35,590 nt of DNA from Kitasatospora griseola (GTDB lineage: Bacteria; Actinomycetota; Actinomycetes; Streptomycetales; Streptomycetaceae). Both the position numbers and the translations under genes were made by a program. The notes beneath the pieces were generated by a model that was given only the letters and a program-made list of their open reading frames with translations, was not told where the DNA came from and did not search any database. The DNA is taken from assembly GCF_014648555.1 (NCBI RefSeq), contig NZ_BMRI01000007.1:111000-146589 (forward strand), read 5' to 3'. Positions 24,233 to 32,369 of this stretch are shown piece after piece; position 1 is the first letter of the stretch, and the number at the start of each line of letters is the position of its first letter.

Positions 24233-24364
24233 GCGTCTCCTGCTCCTGGTCGCCGCCCGGTGTTCGCCGCCGGGCGTCCTGGTTGTCGTCGGGTGTACAG
24301 AACCACGCGTGGCAGGGGCCGCTCAAGGCAGGTTCCGAACCGTCGTCAACTGGTCATGCGGAAT

Positions 24365-24394
24365 TTGCACTTCTGCCTTTTGGCAGTACTGCCA
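24365..24394 (+). promoter_or_regulatory. Promoter-like element with palindrome TGGCAGTACTGCCA before the ABC operon
   Basis: TTGCAC (24365-24370) is followed after 16 bp by TACTGC (24387-24392), a plausible -35/-10 pair. The perfect 14-bp palindrome at 24381-24394 covers the -10. A further CTGCC at 24373-24377 can pair with GGCAG inside the palindrome, and CACTTCTG flanks it on both sides. The likely binder is the TetR protein encoded upstream. Confidence 0.55.
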
Positions 24395-24488
24395 CTTCTG
24401 GAGGGTGGCTGTCGCGGCGCTGCGGCACCGCCCCGCCGGCCCCACGACCGGCGACCCCCTTCCCCTTTCGAGGAACCCGAGGAACCCC

Positions 24489-26036
24489 ATGAAGCGGCAC
24501 AGGCAGGCTCTTTCGGCGGCGGCCCTCGCCACCGTCGTCGCGCTCGGCGCGAGCGCGTGCTCGGCGTCCGACGACGCCGTGGCGGGCGGCGCGGCCCAGG
24601 GCGGCGACGGGCCGGCGGTGGACGGCGGCACCCTCAAGGTCGGCCTGGACCGGCCGTTCACCCGGCTCGACCCGGCGGACGGCACGCTGACCCAGATGCC
24701 CGTGATGATCCTGGCGAACGCGCTGTACGACCCGCTGATGGTCAACGACGACAACGGCGCCGTGAAGCCGTACCTGGCCAAGTCGTTCACCCCCAACGGC
24801 GACGCCACCGTCTGGACCCTGCAGCTGCGCGAGGGCGTGACGTTCAGCGACGGCAAGCCGCTGGACGGGCAGGCCGTGGTCGACCACGTGAAGCGGCTGG
24901 CGAAGCCGGAGACCAAGTGCACCTGCGCGGTGGACGCCGGGACCATCGGCGCGATGGCGGTGAACGGCCCCACCGAGGTCGCCTTCACCCTCAAGTCGCC
25001 GAACGCGGCCTTCCCTTCGCTGTTCACCCGCTCGCTCGGCTACGTCTCCGAGGCCCCGGTCGGCGACGCCCCGGCGATCGGCTCCGGCCCGTACACGGTG
25101 GAGAGCGTGCAGCCCGGCGTCTCGGTGACCGTCACCCGCAACCCCGCCTACTGGGGCGCCAGGGCGCACGCCGACAAGGTGGTCTACCGGGTGCTGCCGG
25201 ACTCCGACAGCCGCTACCAGTCGCTGCGTTCCGGCGACGCGGACGTGGCCTGGGTCGAGACGCCCGCGCAGCTCAAGCAGGCCGCCGGGGACGGACTGCG
25301 CACCGCCACCGGCCCCAGCTCCACCTCGACGATCCTGTTCAACACCAAGGTCGCGCCGTTCGACGACCCGCGGGTGCGGCAGGCCGTCCAGTACGCGATC
25401 GACCGCGACAGCGTGGAGAAGATCGCCTACCTGGGGCAGGGCAGGGTCTCCGACGGCCCGATCGGCTCCGCCTCGGCGTACCGCGCCGCGAGCACCTACC
25501 CGGCCCGGGACGTCGCCAAGGCCCGCGCCCTGCTCGCCGAGGCCGGCCACCCCGACCTGTCGTTCGAGTTCCTGGCCGACAGCCGCCCCGAGGGCCAGCA
25601 GCGCGCCACCGTGATCCAGCAGCTGCTCGGCGAGGCCGGCATCAGGATGACCATCAAGCCGCTGGACCCGGCCGGCACCGCGACCGCCCTGACCCAGCGC
25701 CAGTTCCAGGTGATGGACTTCATCACCAGCATGTTCGGCGACACCGACACCGCGCTGAACAGCCTGTTCCCGGCCGAGGGGCCGTACAACTTCACCGGAT
25801 ACCGCAACCCGGCGGTCGACCGGGCGATCGCCGACGGCCGGGCCGCCCTGGACCCGGCGAAGCGCGCCGCCGCCTACAACGAGGCGTCGAAGGCGATCCT
25901 CGCGGACGCCCCGATGCTGTTCCTGACCGAGAACCAGGCCGGTTTCGCCGCCTCCGCGAAGGTCGGCGGCCTGCCCGACCTGTCGAAGCGCACCGTCGTG
26001 AACCTCTCCCCGGCCACCCTGTGGGTGAAGCGGTGA
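24489..26036 (+). CDS. ABC importer substrate-binding lipoprotein, peptide/nickel family 5
   Basis: 515 residues from the ATG at 24489, preceded by GAGGAA. The lipoprotein signal ends in ALGASAC (Cys24). After a linker comes the SBP family 5 fold: GGTLKVGLDRPFTRLDPADG, LYDPLMVND, WTLQLREGVTFSDGKPL, IGSGPYTVESVQPG, then FNTKVAPFDDPRVRQAVQYAIDRD and NFTGYRNPAVDRAI. An unusual KCTCAV (around residue 140) puts two cysteines one residue apart, perhaps a disulfide or metal ligand. Family members bind oligopeptides, opines, nickel chelates or oligosaccharides, so 'peptide' is only a class label. It heads a five-gene operon in which the next gene starts inside its stop codon. Confidence 0.93.
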   Translation: MKRHRQALSAAALATVVALGASACSASDDAVAGGAAQGGDGPAVDGGTLKVGLDRPFTRLDPADGTLTQMPVMILANALYDPLMVNDDNGAVKPYLAKSFTPNGDATVWTLQLREGVTFSDGKPLDGQAVVDHVKRLAKPETKCTCAVDAGTIGAMAVNGPTEVAFTLKSPNAAFPSLFTRSLGYVSEAPVGDAPAIGSGPYTVESVQPGVSVTVTRNPAYWGARAHADKVVYRVLPDSDSRYQSLRSGDADVAWVETPAQLKQAAGDGLRTATGPSSTSTILFNTKVAPFDDPRVRQAVQYAIDRDSVEKIAYLGQGRVSDGPIGSASAYRAASTYPARDVAKARALLAEAGHPDLSFEFLADSRPEGQQRATVIQQLLGEAGIRMTIKPLDPAGTATALTQRQFQVMDFITSMFGDTDTALNSLFPAEGPYNFTGYRNPAVDRAIADGRAALDPAKRAAAYNEASKAILADAPMLFLTENQAGFAASAKVGGLPDLSKRTVVNLSPATLWVKR

Positions 26037-26992
26037 CGTCCCCCCTCCTCGGCTTCGCCGCGCGGGCCGGACGGGCCGCGGCCGTCCTGCTGCTGGTCGC
26101 CGTCACCGCGCTCGCGCTGCCCCACCTGATGCCGGGCTCGCCCGCCGTCGCCGCGCTCGGCGTCACCGCGACGCCGGAGCAGATCACCGCCTTCGAGGCC
26201 GGGCTCGGCCTGGACCGCAACGTGCTGGCCGCCACCGCCGACTGGATCGGCGCGGCGCTGCACGGCGACCTCGGGCATTCGCTCGCCAACGGCGCGGCCG
26301 TCACCACCGAGCTCGCGAACCGCATCCCCGTCACGCTCGAACTGTTCGTCGCCGCCCAGCTGGTGGCGCTCGCCATCGCGGTGCCGGTCGCGCTGGTGTC
26401 GGCCTGGCGGCCGGGCGGCGCGGTCGACCGGATCGCCACCGCCGGGGCGTTCGGCTGGCTGGCGGTGCCCGGCTTCGTGCTCGGCCTGCTGCTGATCTGG
26501 CTCACCGCCGTGCAGCTGCGGATCCTGCCCGCCACCGGCTGGACGCCGTTCACCGAGGACCCGGTGGAGAACCTGCGCCACCTGGTGCTGCCCGCGCTCA
26601 CCCTGGGCCTGCCGGAGGCCGCCGTGTTCACCCGCACCCTGCGCGGGCAGCTGCTGGACACCCTCGACCGGACCCACATCGCCGCCGCCCGCAGCCGCGG
26701 CATGGGCACCGTGCGGCTGCTGCTGCGCCGCGCCCTGCGGCCCTCCTCGCTGCCGCTGGTCACCCTGATCGGAATCGGGATCGGCACCTCGCTGGGCGGC
26801 TCGGTCCTGGTGGAGTCGCTGTTCGCGGTGCCGGGGGTCGGCACGCTCGCCGCCGGCGCCATCAACGGCCGCGACTTCCCCGTCATCCAGGCGGTGATGG
26901 TGGTCTGCGCCGCCGGCGTGGTGCTCGCCACCCTCACCGTGGACCTGCTGTACCGCACGCTCGACCCGAGGATCGCCCATGGCCACCGTTGA
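26033..26992 (+). CDS. ABC importer permease (DppB-like)
   Basis: 319 residues from the GTG at 26033, which overlaps the binding-protein stop (GTGA). It has the DppB/OppB plan: a first membrane helix (residues about 13-31), a long extracytoplasmic loop with VTATPEQITAFEAGLGLDRN, then five helices. The coupling-helix (EAA-like) segment is AAARSRGMGTVRLLLRRALR. It ends with VESLFAVPGVGTLAAGAINGRDFPVIQ, another family hallmark. It should pair with the next permease in the membrane. The stop lies 14 bp inside the next gene. Confidence 0.94.
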   Translation: MTSPLLGFAARAGRAAAVLLLVAVTALALPHLMPGSPAVAALGVTATPEQITAFEAGLGLDRNVLAATADWIGAALHGDLGHSLANGAAVTTELANRIPVTLELFVAAQLVALAIAVPVALVSAWRPGGAVDRIATAGAFGWLAVPGFVLGLLLIWLTAVQLRILPATGWTPFTEDPVENLRHLVLPALTLGLPEAAVFTRTLRGQLLDTLDRTHIAAARSRGMGTVRLLLRRALRPSSLPLVTLIGIGIGTSLGGSVLVESLFAVPGVGTLAAGAINGRDFPVIQAVMVVCAAGVVLATLTVDLLYRTLDPRIAHGHR

Positions 26993-27839
26993 GATCGCCG
27001 CCGCCCGCCCGGCGCGCACCGCCCGCCGCCGCCCCCCGGCCGCGGTGCTGGCCGCGGCCGGCTGGCTGGCCGTCGTGCTGCTCGCGGCGCTGCTGCTGCC
27101 GCTGCTGCCCGGGTTCGACCCGCTGCACGGCGACTTCTCCGCACCGTCCGCGCCGCCCGGGCCCGGGCACTGGCTGGGCACCGACGCCGGCGGGCGGGAC
27201 GTGCTGCAGCGCACCGTCGCCGGGGCCCGCGCCTCGTTCGCCGTCGCCGGGCTGACCGTCGCGGTCGGCCTGCTCGGCGGCGGCGTGCTGGGCCTGGCCG
27301 CGGGCTGGTTCCGGGGCCCGGTCGACAAGGCCATCGGGTTCGCCACCGACCTGCTGATGTCCGTGCCGACGCTGATCCTGGTGATGATCGCGGTCTCGCT
27401 GCGCGGGCCGAGCCTGGCCGTGATCGGCTCCCTGATCGGCCTGTTCACCGTCCCCGCGTTCACCCGGGTGGTGCGCGCCGTGGTGCTCTCGCTCGCCGAG
27501 CGCGGCTTCGTGCAGGCCGCCCGGATGATCGGCACCGCGCCGCTGCGGATCCTGCGCCGCGAGGTGGTGCCGCACGTCGCGCCCGCCGCGCTGACCTTCG
27601 CGTTCACCGCGACCACCGTCGCCATCGTCGCCGAGGGCTCGCTCAGCTTCCTCGGCTTCGGCCTGCGCCCGCCGCAGCCGTCCTGGGGCGGGATCATCGC
27701 CGAGGGCCGCACCACGCTGGGCAGCGCGCCGTGGATCTCGCTGGCCCCGGCCGCCGTCCTGTGCCTGACCGTCCTCGCCCTCAACTACCTCGGCGAGCAC
27801 CTGCGTTCGCCCTCCCGGAAGGCAACGGTGAACCGATGA
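26979..27839 (+). CDS. ABC importer permease (DppC-like)
   Basis: 286 residues. A short Arg-rich leader and membrane helix precede the DppC/OppC marker HWLGTDAGGRDVLQRTVAGARASF. Five more helices follow; the coupling segment is AARMIGTAPLRILRREVVPH, and the closing part reads GSLSFLGFGLRPPQPSWGGII. It overlaps the previous permease by 14 bp and the following ATPase by ATGA, so the whole importer is translationally coupled. The partner permease is the preceding gene. Confidence 0.94.
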   Translation: MATVEIAAARPARTARRRPPAAVLAAAGWLAVVLLAALLLPLLPGFDPLHGDFSAPSAPPGPGHWLGTDAGGRDVLQRTVAGARASFAVAGLTVAVGLLGGGVLGLAAGWFRGPVDKAIGFATDLLMSVPTLILVMIAVSLRGPSLAVIGSLIGLFTVPAFTRVVRAVVLSLAERGFVQAARMIGTAPLRILRREVVPHVAPAALTFAFTATTVAIVAEGSLSFLGFGLRPPQPSWGGIIAEGRTTLGSAPWISLAPAAVLCLTVLALNYLGEHLRSPSRKATVNR

Positions 27840-28858
27840 CCACCCCGGTCCTGGACGTCCGCTCGCTCGACACGGTGATCCACGCGCCCGACGGCCGGCG
27901 GCTGCACATCCTGCACGACGTCAGCCTGCACATCGACGCCGGGGAGTGCCTCGGCGTGGTCGGCGAGTCCGGCTCCGGCAAGTCCGTGCTCGCCCGGACG
28001 GTGCTCGGCGTGCACGCCCGCACCACCCGCGCCGAGTCCACCGGGCAGGTGCTGCTGAACGGCGAGGACCTGCTCGCCGCCGCCCCCGCCCGCCGCGCCG
28101 ACCTGCTCGGCACCGGCATCGCCATGGTCCACCAGGACCCGATGACCTCGCTCAACCCGGTGGTGCGGATCGCCGACCAGGTCACCGAGTCCCTCACCAA
28201 CCGCCGCCGGCTGCCGCGCCGCGAACGCCTGCGCACCGCCGCCGAGTTGCTCGCCGCCGTCGACGTCCCCGACCCCGTACGCCGGGCCCGCGCCTACCCG
28301 CACGAACTCTCCGGCGGCCTGCGCCAGCGGGTCGGCATCGCCGCCGCGCTGGCCGGCGACCCCGTGCTGCTGCTCGCCGACGAACCCACTACCGCCCTGG
28401 ACGTCACCGTCCAGCGCACCGTGCTCGACCTGCTGGACCGCCACCGCGCCACCCGCGGCCTGGCCACCCTGCTGATCACCCACGACATCGGCCTGCTGTA
28501 CGGGCGGGCCCGCCGGATCGCCGTCATGTACGGCGGCCGGGTGGTCGAGAGCGGCCCCACCGAGCAGGTCACCGAACGCCCCGCCCACCCCTACACGGCC
28601 GCGCTGCTGCGCTCGGTGCCCCGCGTCACCGGGCCGCTGCGCCGGGTGCTGCCGGCCATTCCCGGCTCCCCGCCCGACCTGTCCCGTCCCCTCACGGGCT
28701 GCCCGTTCGCGCCGCGCTGCGACCGCGCCGAAGCCGTCTGCGCCACCGTCGCCCCGCCCGTCCACCGGGCCGGGCCCGCACACACGGCGTCCTGCCACTT
28801 CCCCCTCGCCGCCGAGGCGCCCCGGCCCTCGCAGACCTCCCTGGAGCGCACCCCGTGA
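27836..28858 (+). CDS. ABC importer ATPase (DppD-like)
   Basis: 340 residues. Walker A GESGSGKS (43-50), Q-loop MVHQDPMTSLNP, signature LSGGLRQRVGIA, Walker B VLLLADEPTTALD and switch LLITHD are all intact. The C-terminal oligopeptide-ATPase extension has the four-cysteine pattern CPFAPRCDRAEAVC with a final ASCHF, which in DppD/OppD proteins holds an iron-sulfur cluster or disulfides. With the next gene it forms the heterodimeric motor of the importer. Coupled by overlapping codons to genes on both sides. Confidence 0.95.
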   Translation: MTTPVLDVRSLDTVIHAPDGRRLHILHDVSLHIDAGECLGVVGESGSGKSVLARTVLGVHARTTRAESTGQVLLNGEDLLAAAPARRADLLGTGIAMVHQDPMTSLNPVVRIADQVTESLTNRRRLPRRERLRTAAELLAAVDVPDPVRRARAYPHELSGGLRQRVGIAAALAGDPVLLLADEPTTALDVTVQRTVLDLLDRHRATRGLATLLITHDIGLLYGRARRIAVMYGGRVVESGPTEQVTERPAHPYTAALLRSVPRVTGPLRRVLPAIPGSPPDLSRPLTGCPFAPRCDRAEAVCATVAPPVHRAGPAHTASCHFPLAAEAPRPSQTSLERTP

Positions 28859-29910
28859 GCGCCACGCCCGCCGACCCCGCCCGCTCCCCCGCCGACCCCG
28901 CCCGCTCCCCCGCCGTCCTGCGGGCGACCGGACTGGAAGTCGTCCACCGCACCCGCTCCGGCCCGCTGCACGCCGTCAGCGGCGTCGACCTGACCCTGCA
29001 CGAGCGGCGCACCCTGGCCCTGGTCGGCGAGTCCGGCTCCGGGAAGAGCAGCATCGCCAAGGCCCTGCTGCGGCTGCCCGCACCCACGGCCGGCACCGTC
29101 ACCCTCGACGACACCGACCTGTCCGCCCTGACCTCACGTCAACTCCGTGCTCTCCGGCCCCGGTTGCAGATGGTGTTCCAGGACCCGCTGTCCTCGCTCA
29201 ACCCGCGCCGCACCGTCCGCGACCTGGTCGCCGAACCGCTCGACGCCCACCCCGGCCTGCTCCGCGGGCGCGACCGACTCGCCGTCGCCGACGAGCAGTT
29301 GACGGCCGTCGGCCTCCCTCCGGAACTGTTCGGCGACCGCCGGCCCGAGCAGCTCTCCGGCGGGCAGGCCCAGCGGGTGGCCGTCGCCCGCGCCCTGGCC
29401 GCCGAGCCGCGGGTGCTGATCGCCGACGAGGCGGTCTCCGCGCTCGACGTCTCCGCCCAGGCCACCGTGCTCAACCTGCTGCGCCGGCTCACCGAGGAGC
29501 GCGGCCTGGCGAGCCTGTTCATCACCCACGACCTGGGCGTGGTCCGGGCCGTCAGCGACGACATCGCGGTGCTCCAGCTCGGCCGGCTGTGCGAACGCGG
29601 GCCCACCGAGGCGGTGTTGGCCGCCCCCGCGCACCCCTACACGGCCGCACTGCTGGCCGCGGTGCCCGAACCGGGCCGCCCGCTGGGCGACACCGGTCTG
29701 CTGCCCGCCGACCCGCCGTCGCCGCTCGACCCGCCGTCGGGCTGCCGGTTCCGCACCCGCTGCCCGCTGGCCGACGACCGCTGCGCGGCCGAGACGCCCG
29801 CCGCCCGCCCCGTCGGCCCGGGCCGCACCGTCGCCTGCCACCGGCCGCTGCTGCCCGTCCTCGACCGAGCCGGCTTCGGCTCGGCACCCGTGCCGGCTCA
29901 GCGCCCGTGA
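28855..29910 (+). CDS. ABC importer ATPase (DppF-like)
   Basis: 351 residues from the GTG at 28855, inside the stop of the first ATPase. The N-terminal 19 residues hold a seven-residue repeat (ADPARSP twice) from a perfect 21-bp duplication. Walker A GESGSGKSS (from 58), Q-loop MVFQDPLSSLNPRRT, signature LSGGQAQRVAVA, Walker B VLIADEAVSALD and ITHDLG are intact. The C-terminal extension has CRFRTRCPLADDRC and VACHRP. DEAVS in place of DEPTS is usual in this subfamily. It is the last gene of the operon and ends 4 bp from the convergent DUF2231 gene; I see no separate terminator. Confidence 0.95.
   Translation: MSATPADPARSPADPARSPAVLRATGLEVVHRTRSGPLHAVSGVDLTLHERRTLALVGESGSGKSSIAKALLRLPAPTAGTVTLDDTDLSALTSRQLRALRPRLQMVFQDPLSSLNPRRTVRDLVAEPLDAHPGLLRGRDRLAVADEQLTAVGLPPELFGDRRPEQLSGGQAQRVAVARALAAEPRVLIADEAVSALDVSAQATVLNLLRRLTEERGLASLFITHDLGVVRAVSDDIAVLQLGRLCERGPTEAVLAAPAHPYTAALLAAVPEPGRPLGDTGLLPADPPSPLDPPSGCRFRTRCPLADDRCAAETPAARPVGPGRTVACHRPLLPVLDRAGFGSAPVPAQRP
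28870..28911 (+). repeat. Two perfect 21-bp tandem copies at the start of the second ATPase gene
   Basis: 28870-28890 and 28891-28911 are identical, adding seven residues in frame to the variable N-terminus. It lies before the ATP-binding domain and should be tolerated. It looks like replication slippage. Confidence 0.88.
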
Positions 29911-29914
29911 CAGC

Positions 29915-30394
29915 TCAGTGCCCGTCTCCGCTGCTGTGGGTGAGGGCGTCCTGCCAGGCGGCCTTCGCGCCGGAGTCGCCGATCCGGTAGACGTCGACGA
30001 CCGCGCCGACGGCCACCACGGCGCACAGCACGGTGGCGCCGATCCGCACCGCGCCGGAGATCCGGCGGGTGCTCGCCCTGCGGGTGAACCACCAGACGAG
30101 GACGGCCAGCAGGAACAGCCCTGCCGCCCACGGCAGCAGCCCGTCGCCGAGCTCGGTGTGCTCGCGCACCAGCGCGGTGCTCTCGACCTTCTGCTCCAGC
30201 CACTCGCCCGCGTCGGTGGTCAGCGGCACGGACACCAGCGTGACGAAGGCCAGCAGCGGCAGCAGCAGTCCGGCCCGGCGGGCGACGGTCGGGCTGAGCG
30301 CGCACACGATCAGCGCCAGGGCCGTCAGCGGGACGACCACCACCACGAGGTGGACCAGGAGTATGTGCGCGGGCAGACCGTCGATCGTGCTCAC
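29915..30394 (-). CDS. DUF2231 family membrane protein
   Basis: 159 residues from the GTG at 30394, preceded by GGAAGGAG at 9-base spacing. Four membrane helices are visible: residues 9-32 (LPAHILLVHLVVVVVPLTAL), 40-60, 86-104 and 117-135. The first carries the two His residues (His10, His15) placed as in the DUF2231 opening motif, which may bind a metal or heme; no function is established. A polar loop with TTDAGEWLEQKVE lies between helices 2 and 3. It is convergent with the importer operon, and its 5' untranslated region contains the strong hairpin listed next. Confidence 0.85.
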   Translation of the reverse strand: MSTIDGLPAHILLVHLVVVVVPLTALALIVCALSPTVARRAGLLLPLLAFVTLVSVPLTTDAGEWLEQKVESTALVREHTELGDGLLPWAAGLFLLAVLVWWFTRRASTRRISGAVRIGATVLCAVVAVGAVVDVYRIGDSGAKAAWQDALTHSSGDGH

Positions 30395-30420
30395 CGAGAG
30401 AAGCTCCTTCCGACCGGCAG

Positions 30421-30455
30421 GCCCGGCAGCCTCCCGGAGCGGGAGGCTGCCGGGC
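30421..30455 (-). terminator. Perfect 15-bp hairpin between the importer ATPase and DUF2231 genes
   Basis: Arms 30421-30435 and 30441-30455 are fully complementary with a 5-nt loop. On the minus strand it lies 83 bp after the ATPase stop and about 10 bp before the DUF2231 ribosome site. It should terminate the importer operon; if DUF2231 has its promoter further upstream, the hairpin also sits in its leader. Confidence 0.8.
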
Positions 30456-30537
30456 GCGCACCATGGTGGCAGCCGAACTTCTCAGTCGCCCATGAACTGC
30501 CAAACATTCGGGCGGCGGCTGCGGGCCGGCCGGGCGG

Positions 30538-31317
30538 TCAGGCGGCCGGCGGCGTCCGGTGGTCGAAGGCGATCAGCGGGTCCCCGGTGAGCGGGTGCGC
30601 GGTGACGGCGGCCCGGACGCCGAACACCTCGGCGAGCAGGTCCGCGGTGAGCACCTCCCGGGGTGGACCGGAGGCGACCAGCGTGCCGCCCGCCAGCACG
30701 TGCAGCCGGTCGCAGACCGACGCGGCGGCGTTCAGGTCGTGCAGCGCGACCAGCGTGGTGGCGCGCTGCGCCCGCAGCAGGGCCAGCAGCTCCACCTGGT
30801 GGCGGATGTCGAGGTGGTTCGTGGGCTCGTCCAGCACCAGCACCTCGGGTTGCTGGGCGAGCGCCCGGGCCAGCAGGACGCGTTGGCGTTCGCCGCCGGA
30901 CAGTTCGGCGAAGCGGCGCTCGGCGTGCCCGCCCATGCCCACCCGGTCGAGTGCACGGACGGTCTGCTCCCGGTCCTCGGCGCTGTCGGCGGCGAACGCC
31001 CGCTGGTGCGGGAGCCGCCCCAGCCCGACCATCTGACGGACCGTCAATTCGAAGGCCTCGCCCCGCTCCTGGGGCAGAGCGGCCAGCTGCCGGGCGGCCT
31101 CGGCCCGGGGCAGGGCCGTCAGGTCGCGGCCGTCGAGCAGCACCCGTCCGGCCCGCGGCGCGAGATGGCGGTAGACGGCGCGCAGCAGCGTGGACTTGCC
31201 GCTGCCGTTCGGCCCGATCAGCCCCGCGATCTCGCCGGACTCGGCGACCAGGTGAACACCCGCCACCACGTCCCGGCCGGCCAGTGCGACGTGCAGATCG
31301 TCCAGGGCGAGTCTCAC
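30538..31317 (-). CDS. Siderophore/cobalamin-type ABC importer ATPase (FecE/BtuD-like)
   Basis: 259 residues from the GTG at 31317, overlapping the permease stop. Walker A GPNGSGKST (35-43), Q-loop AALPQER, signature LSGGERQRVLLA, Walker B VLVLDEPTNHLD followed by IRHQ, and switch LVALHDLN are intact. The pattern TNHLDIRHQ is a hallmark of the FepC/FhuC/BtuD group. It ends with a short domain typical of the group (FGVRAAVTAHPLTGDPLIAF). It would drive uptake through the FecCD-type permease encoded just upstream. It is the last gene of the three-gene unit, followed by the 15-bp hairpin. Confidence 0.94.
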   Translation of the reverse strand: MRLALDDLHVALAGRDVVAGVHLVAESGEIAGLIGPNGSGKSTLLRAVYRHLAPRAGRVLLDGRDLTALPRAEAARQLAALPQERGEAFELTVRQMVGLGRLPHQRAFAADSAEDREQTVRALDRVGMGGHAERRFAELSGGERQRVLLARALAQQPEVLVLDEPTNHLDIRHQVELLALLRAQRATTLVALHDLNAAASVCDRLHVLAGGTLVASGPPREVLTADLLAEVFGVRAAVTAHPLTGDPLIAFDHRTPPAA

Positions 31318-32369
31318 CGGTTGCCCTCCAGTCGTCGGTCGAGCAGGAACAGCAGGACGGGCGCGCCGATCAGCGCGGTGACCACGCCGATCGGCAACTC
31401 CTGGGCGTCCAGCGCGGTACGGGCGACGGTGTCGACGGCGGTCAGCAGCACGGCTCCCGTGAGCGCCGACAGCGGCAGCAGCCGGCGGTGGTCGCCGCCC
31501 ACCAGCAGTCGGCACAGATGCGGCACCAGCAGGCCGACGAAGCCGACGGCGCCGGAGACGGCGACCAGCACACCCGTCAACAGGCTGGTGACCACGAAGA
31601 GTTCGCGCCGGAGCCGGTCCGGGTCGACGCCGAGACCGGCGGCGGTCTCGTCCCCCAGCACCAGCGCGTTCAGGGCCCGGGCGCGGGCCTGCAGCGCGAT
31701 CCCGGCCAGCGCCACCGCGACCGCCGGGACGGCGAGTTGACCCCAGGTGGCCCCGCCGAGACTGCCCATCAGCCAGAACAGCACACCGCGGGTCCGCTGC
31801 TCGTCCCCGCCCTGGAGCACCAGGTAGCTGCACAGTCCGCCGAGGAACTGCCCGACGGCGATCCCCGACAGCACCAGCCGCAGCGGCGAGAAGCCACCAC
31901 CGCGCCGCGCGACCAGCCACACCAGCGCGAACGAACCGAGCGCACCGCCGAACGCGGCGGCGGAGACCCCGAGTCCGAGCACGCCGCCGGCACCGACCCC
32001 CAGCACGATCGCGCCGAGCGCACCGAGCGAGGCCCCGGAGGAGATCCCCAGCAGATACGGATCGGCCAGCGGGTTGCGCACCAGAGCCTGCACCGCCGTC
32101 CCGACCAGCCCGAGACCGGCCCCCACCAGGGCGGCCAGCAGAGCACGCGGGACGCGCAGCTGCCAGACGATCAGGTCGTGCGTGCCCGGTGCGTCCTGAG
32201 TGTTCGTCACATGCCGGACGACGACGGCCCACACCTCGCGGGCGGGCACGTCCACACTGCCGAGCGAGACGGCGACGGTGAGGGCCGCCACCAGCGCGAC
32301 CAGCAGCCCGGCCGTCAGAACGCCCGCCCCGACGGTGCGAGTTCGGCGGGCCGGAGCAAGGGCGGCCAT
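31314..32369 (-). CDS. FecCD-type ABC importer permease
   Basis: 351 residues. After an Arg-rich leader come about nine to ten membrane helices. Family landmarks are WQLRVPRALLAALVGAGLGLVGTAVQALVRNPLADPYLLGISSGASLGA (here cited only in part), the coupling-helix region ALVLGDETAAGLGVD, and the late GAVGFVGLLVPHLCRLLVGGDHR. These place it with FecC/FecD/BtuC proteins that carry ferric siderophores, heme or vitamin B12. A single permease gene implies a homodimer, as in BtuC. The ATG is 2 bp after the binding-protein stop and the end overlaps the ATPase gene, so all three are coupled. Confidence 0.94.
   Translation of the reverse strand: MAALAPARRTRTVGAGVLTAGLLVALVAALTVAVSLGSVDVPAREVWAVVVRHVTNTQDAPGTHDLIVWQLRVPRALLAALVGAGLGLVGTAVQALVRNPLADPYLLGISSGASLGALGAIVLGVGAGGVLGLGVSAAAFGGALGSFALVWLVARRGGGFSPLRLVLSGIAVGQFLGGLCSYLVLQGGDEQRTRGVLFWLMGSLGGATWGQLAVPAVAVALAGIALQARARALNALVLGDETAAGLGVDPDRLRRELFVVTSLLTGVLVAVSGAVGFVGLLVPHLCRLLVGGDHRRLLPLSALTGAVLLTAVDTVARTALDAQELPIGVVTALIGAPVLLFLLDRRLEGNR

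Noticed and set aside
24233..24488. N-terminal extension of the peptide-type binding protein in the open frame from 24057
   Set aside because: The lipoprotein signal and ribosome site fix the start at 24489; the extension crosses the TetR gene and the promoter region.
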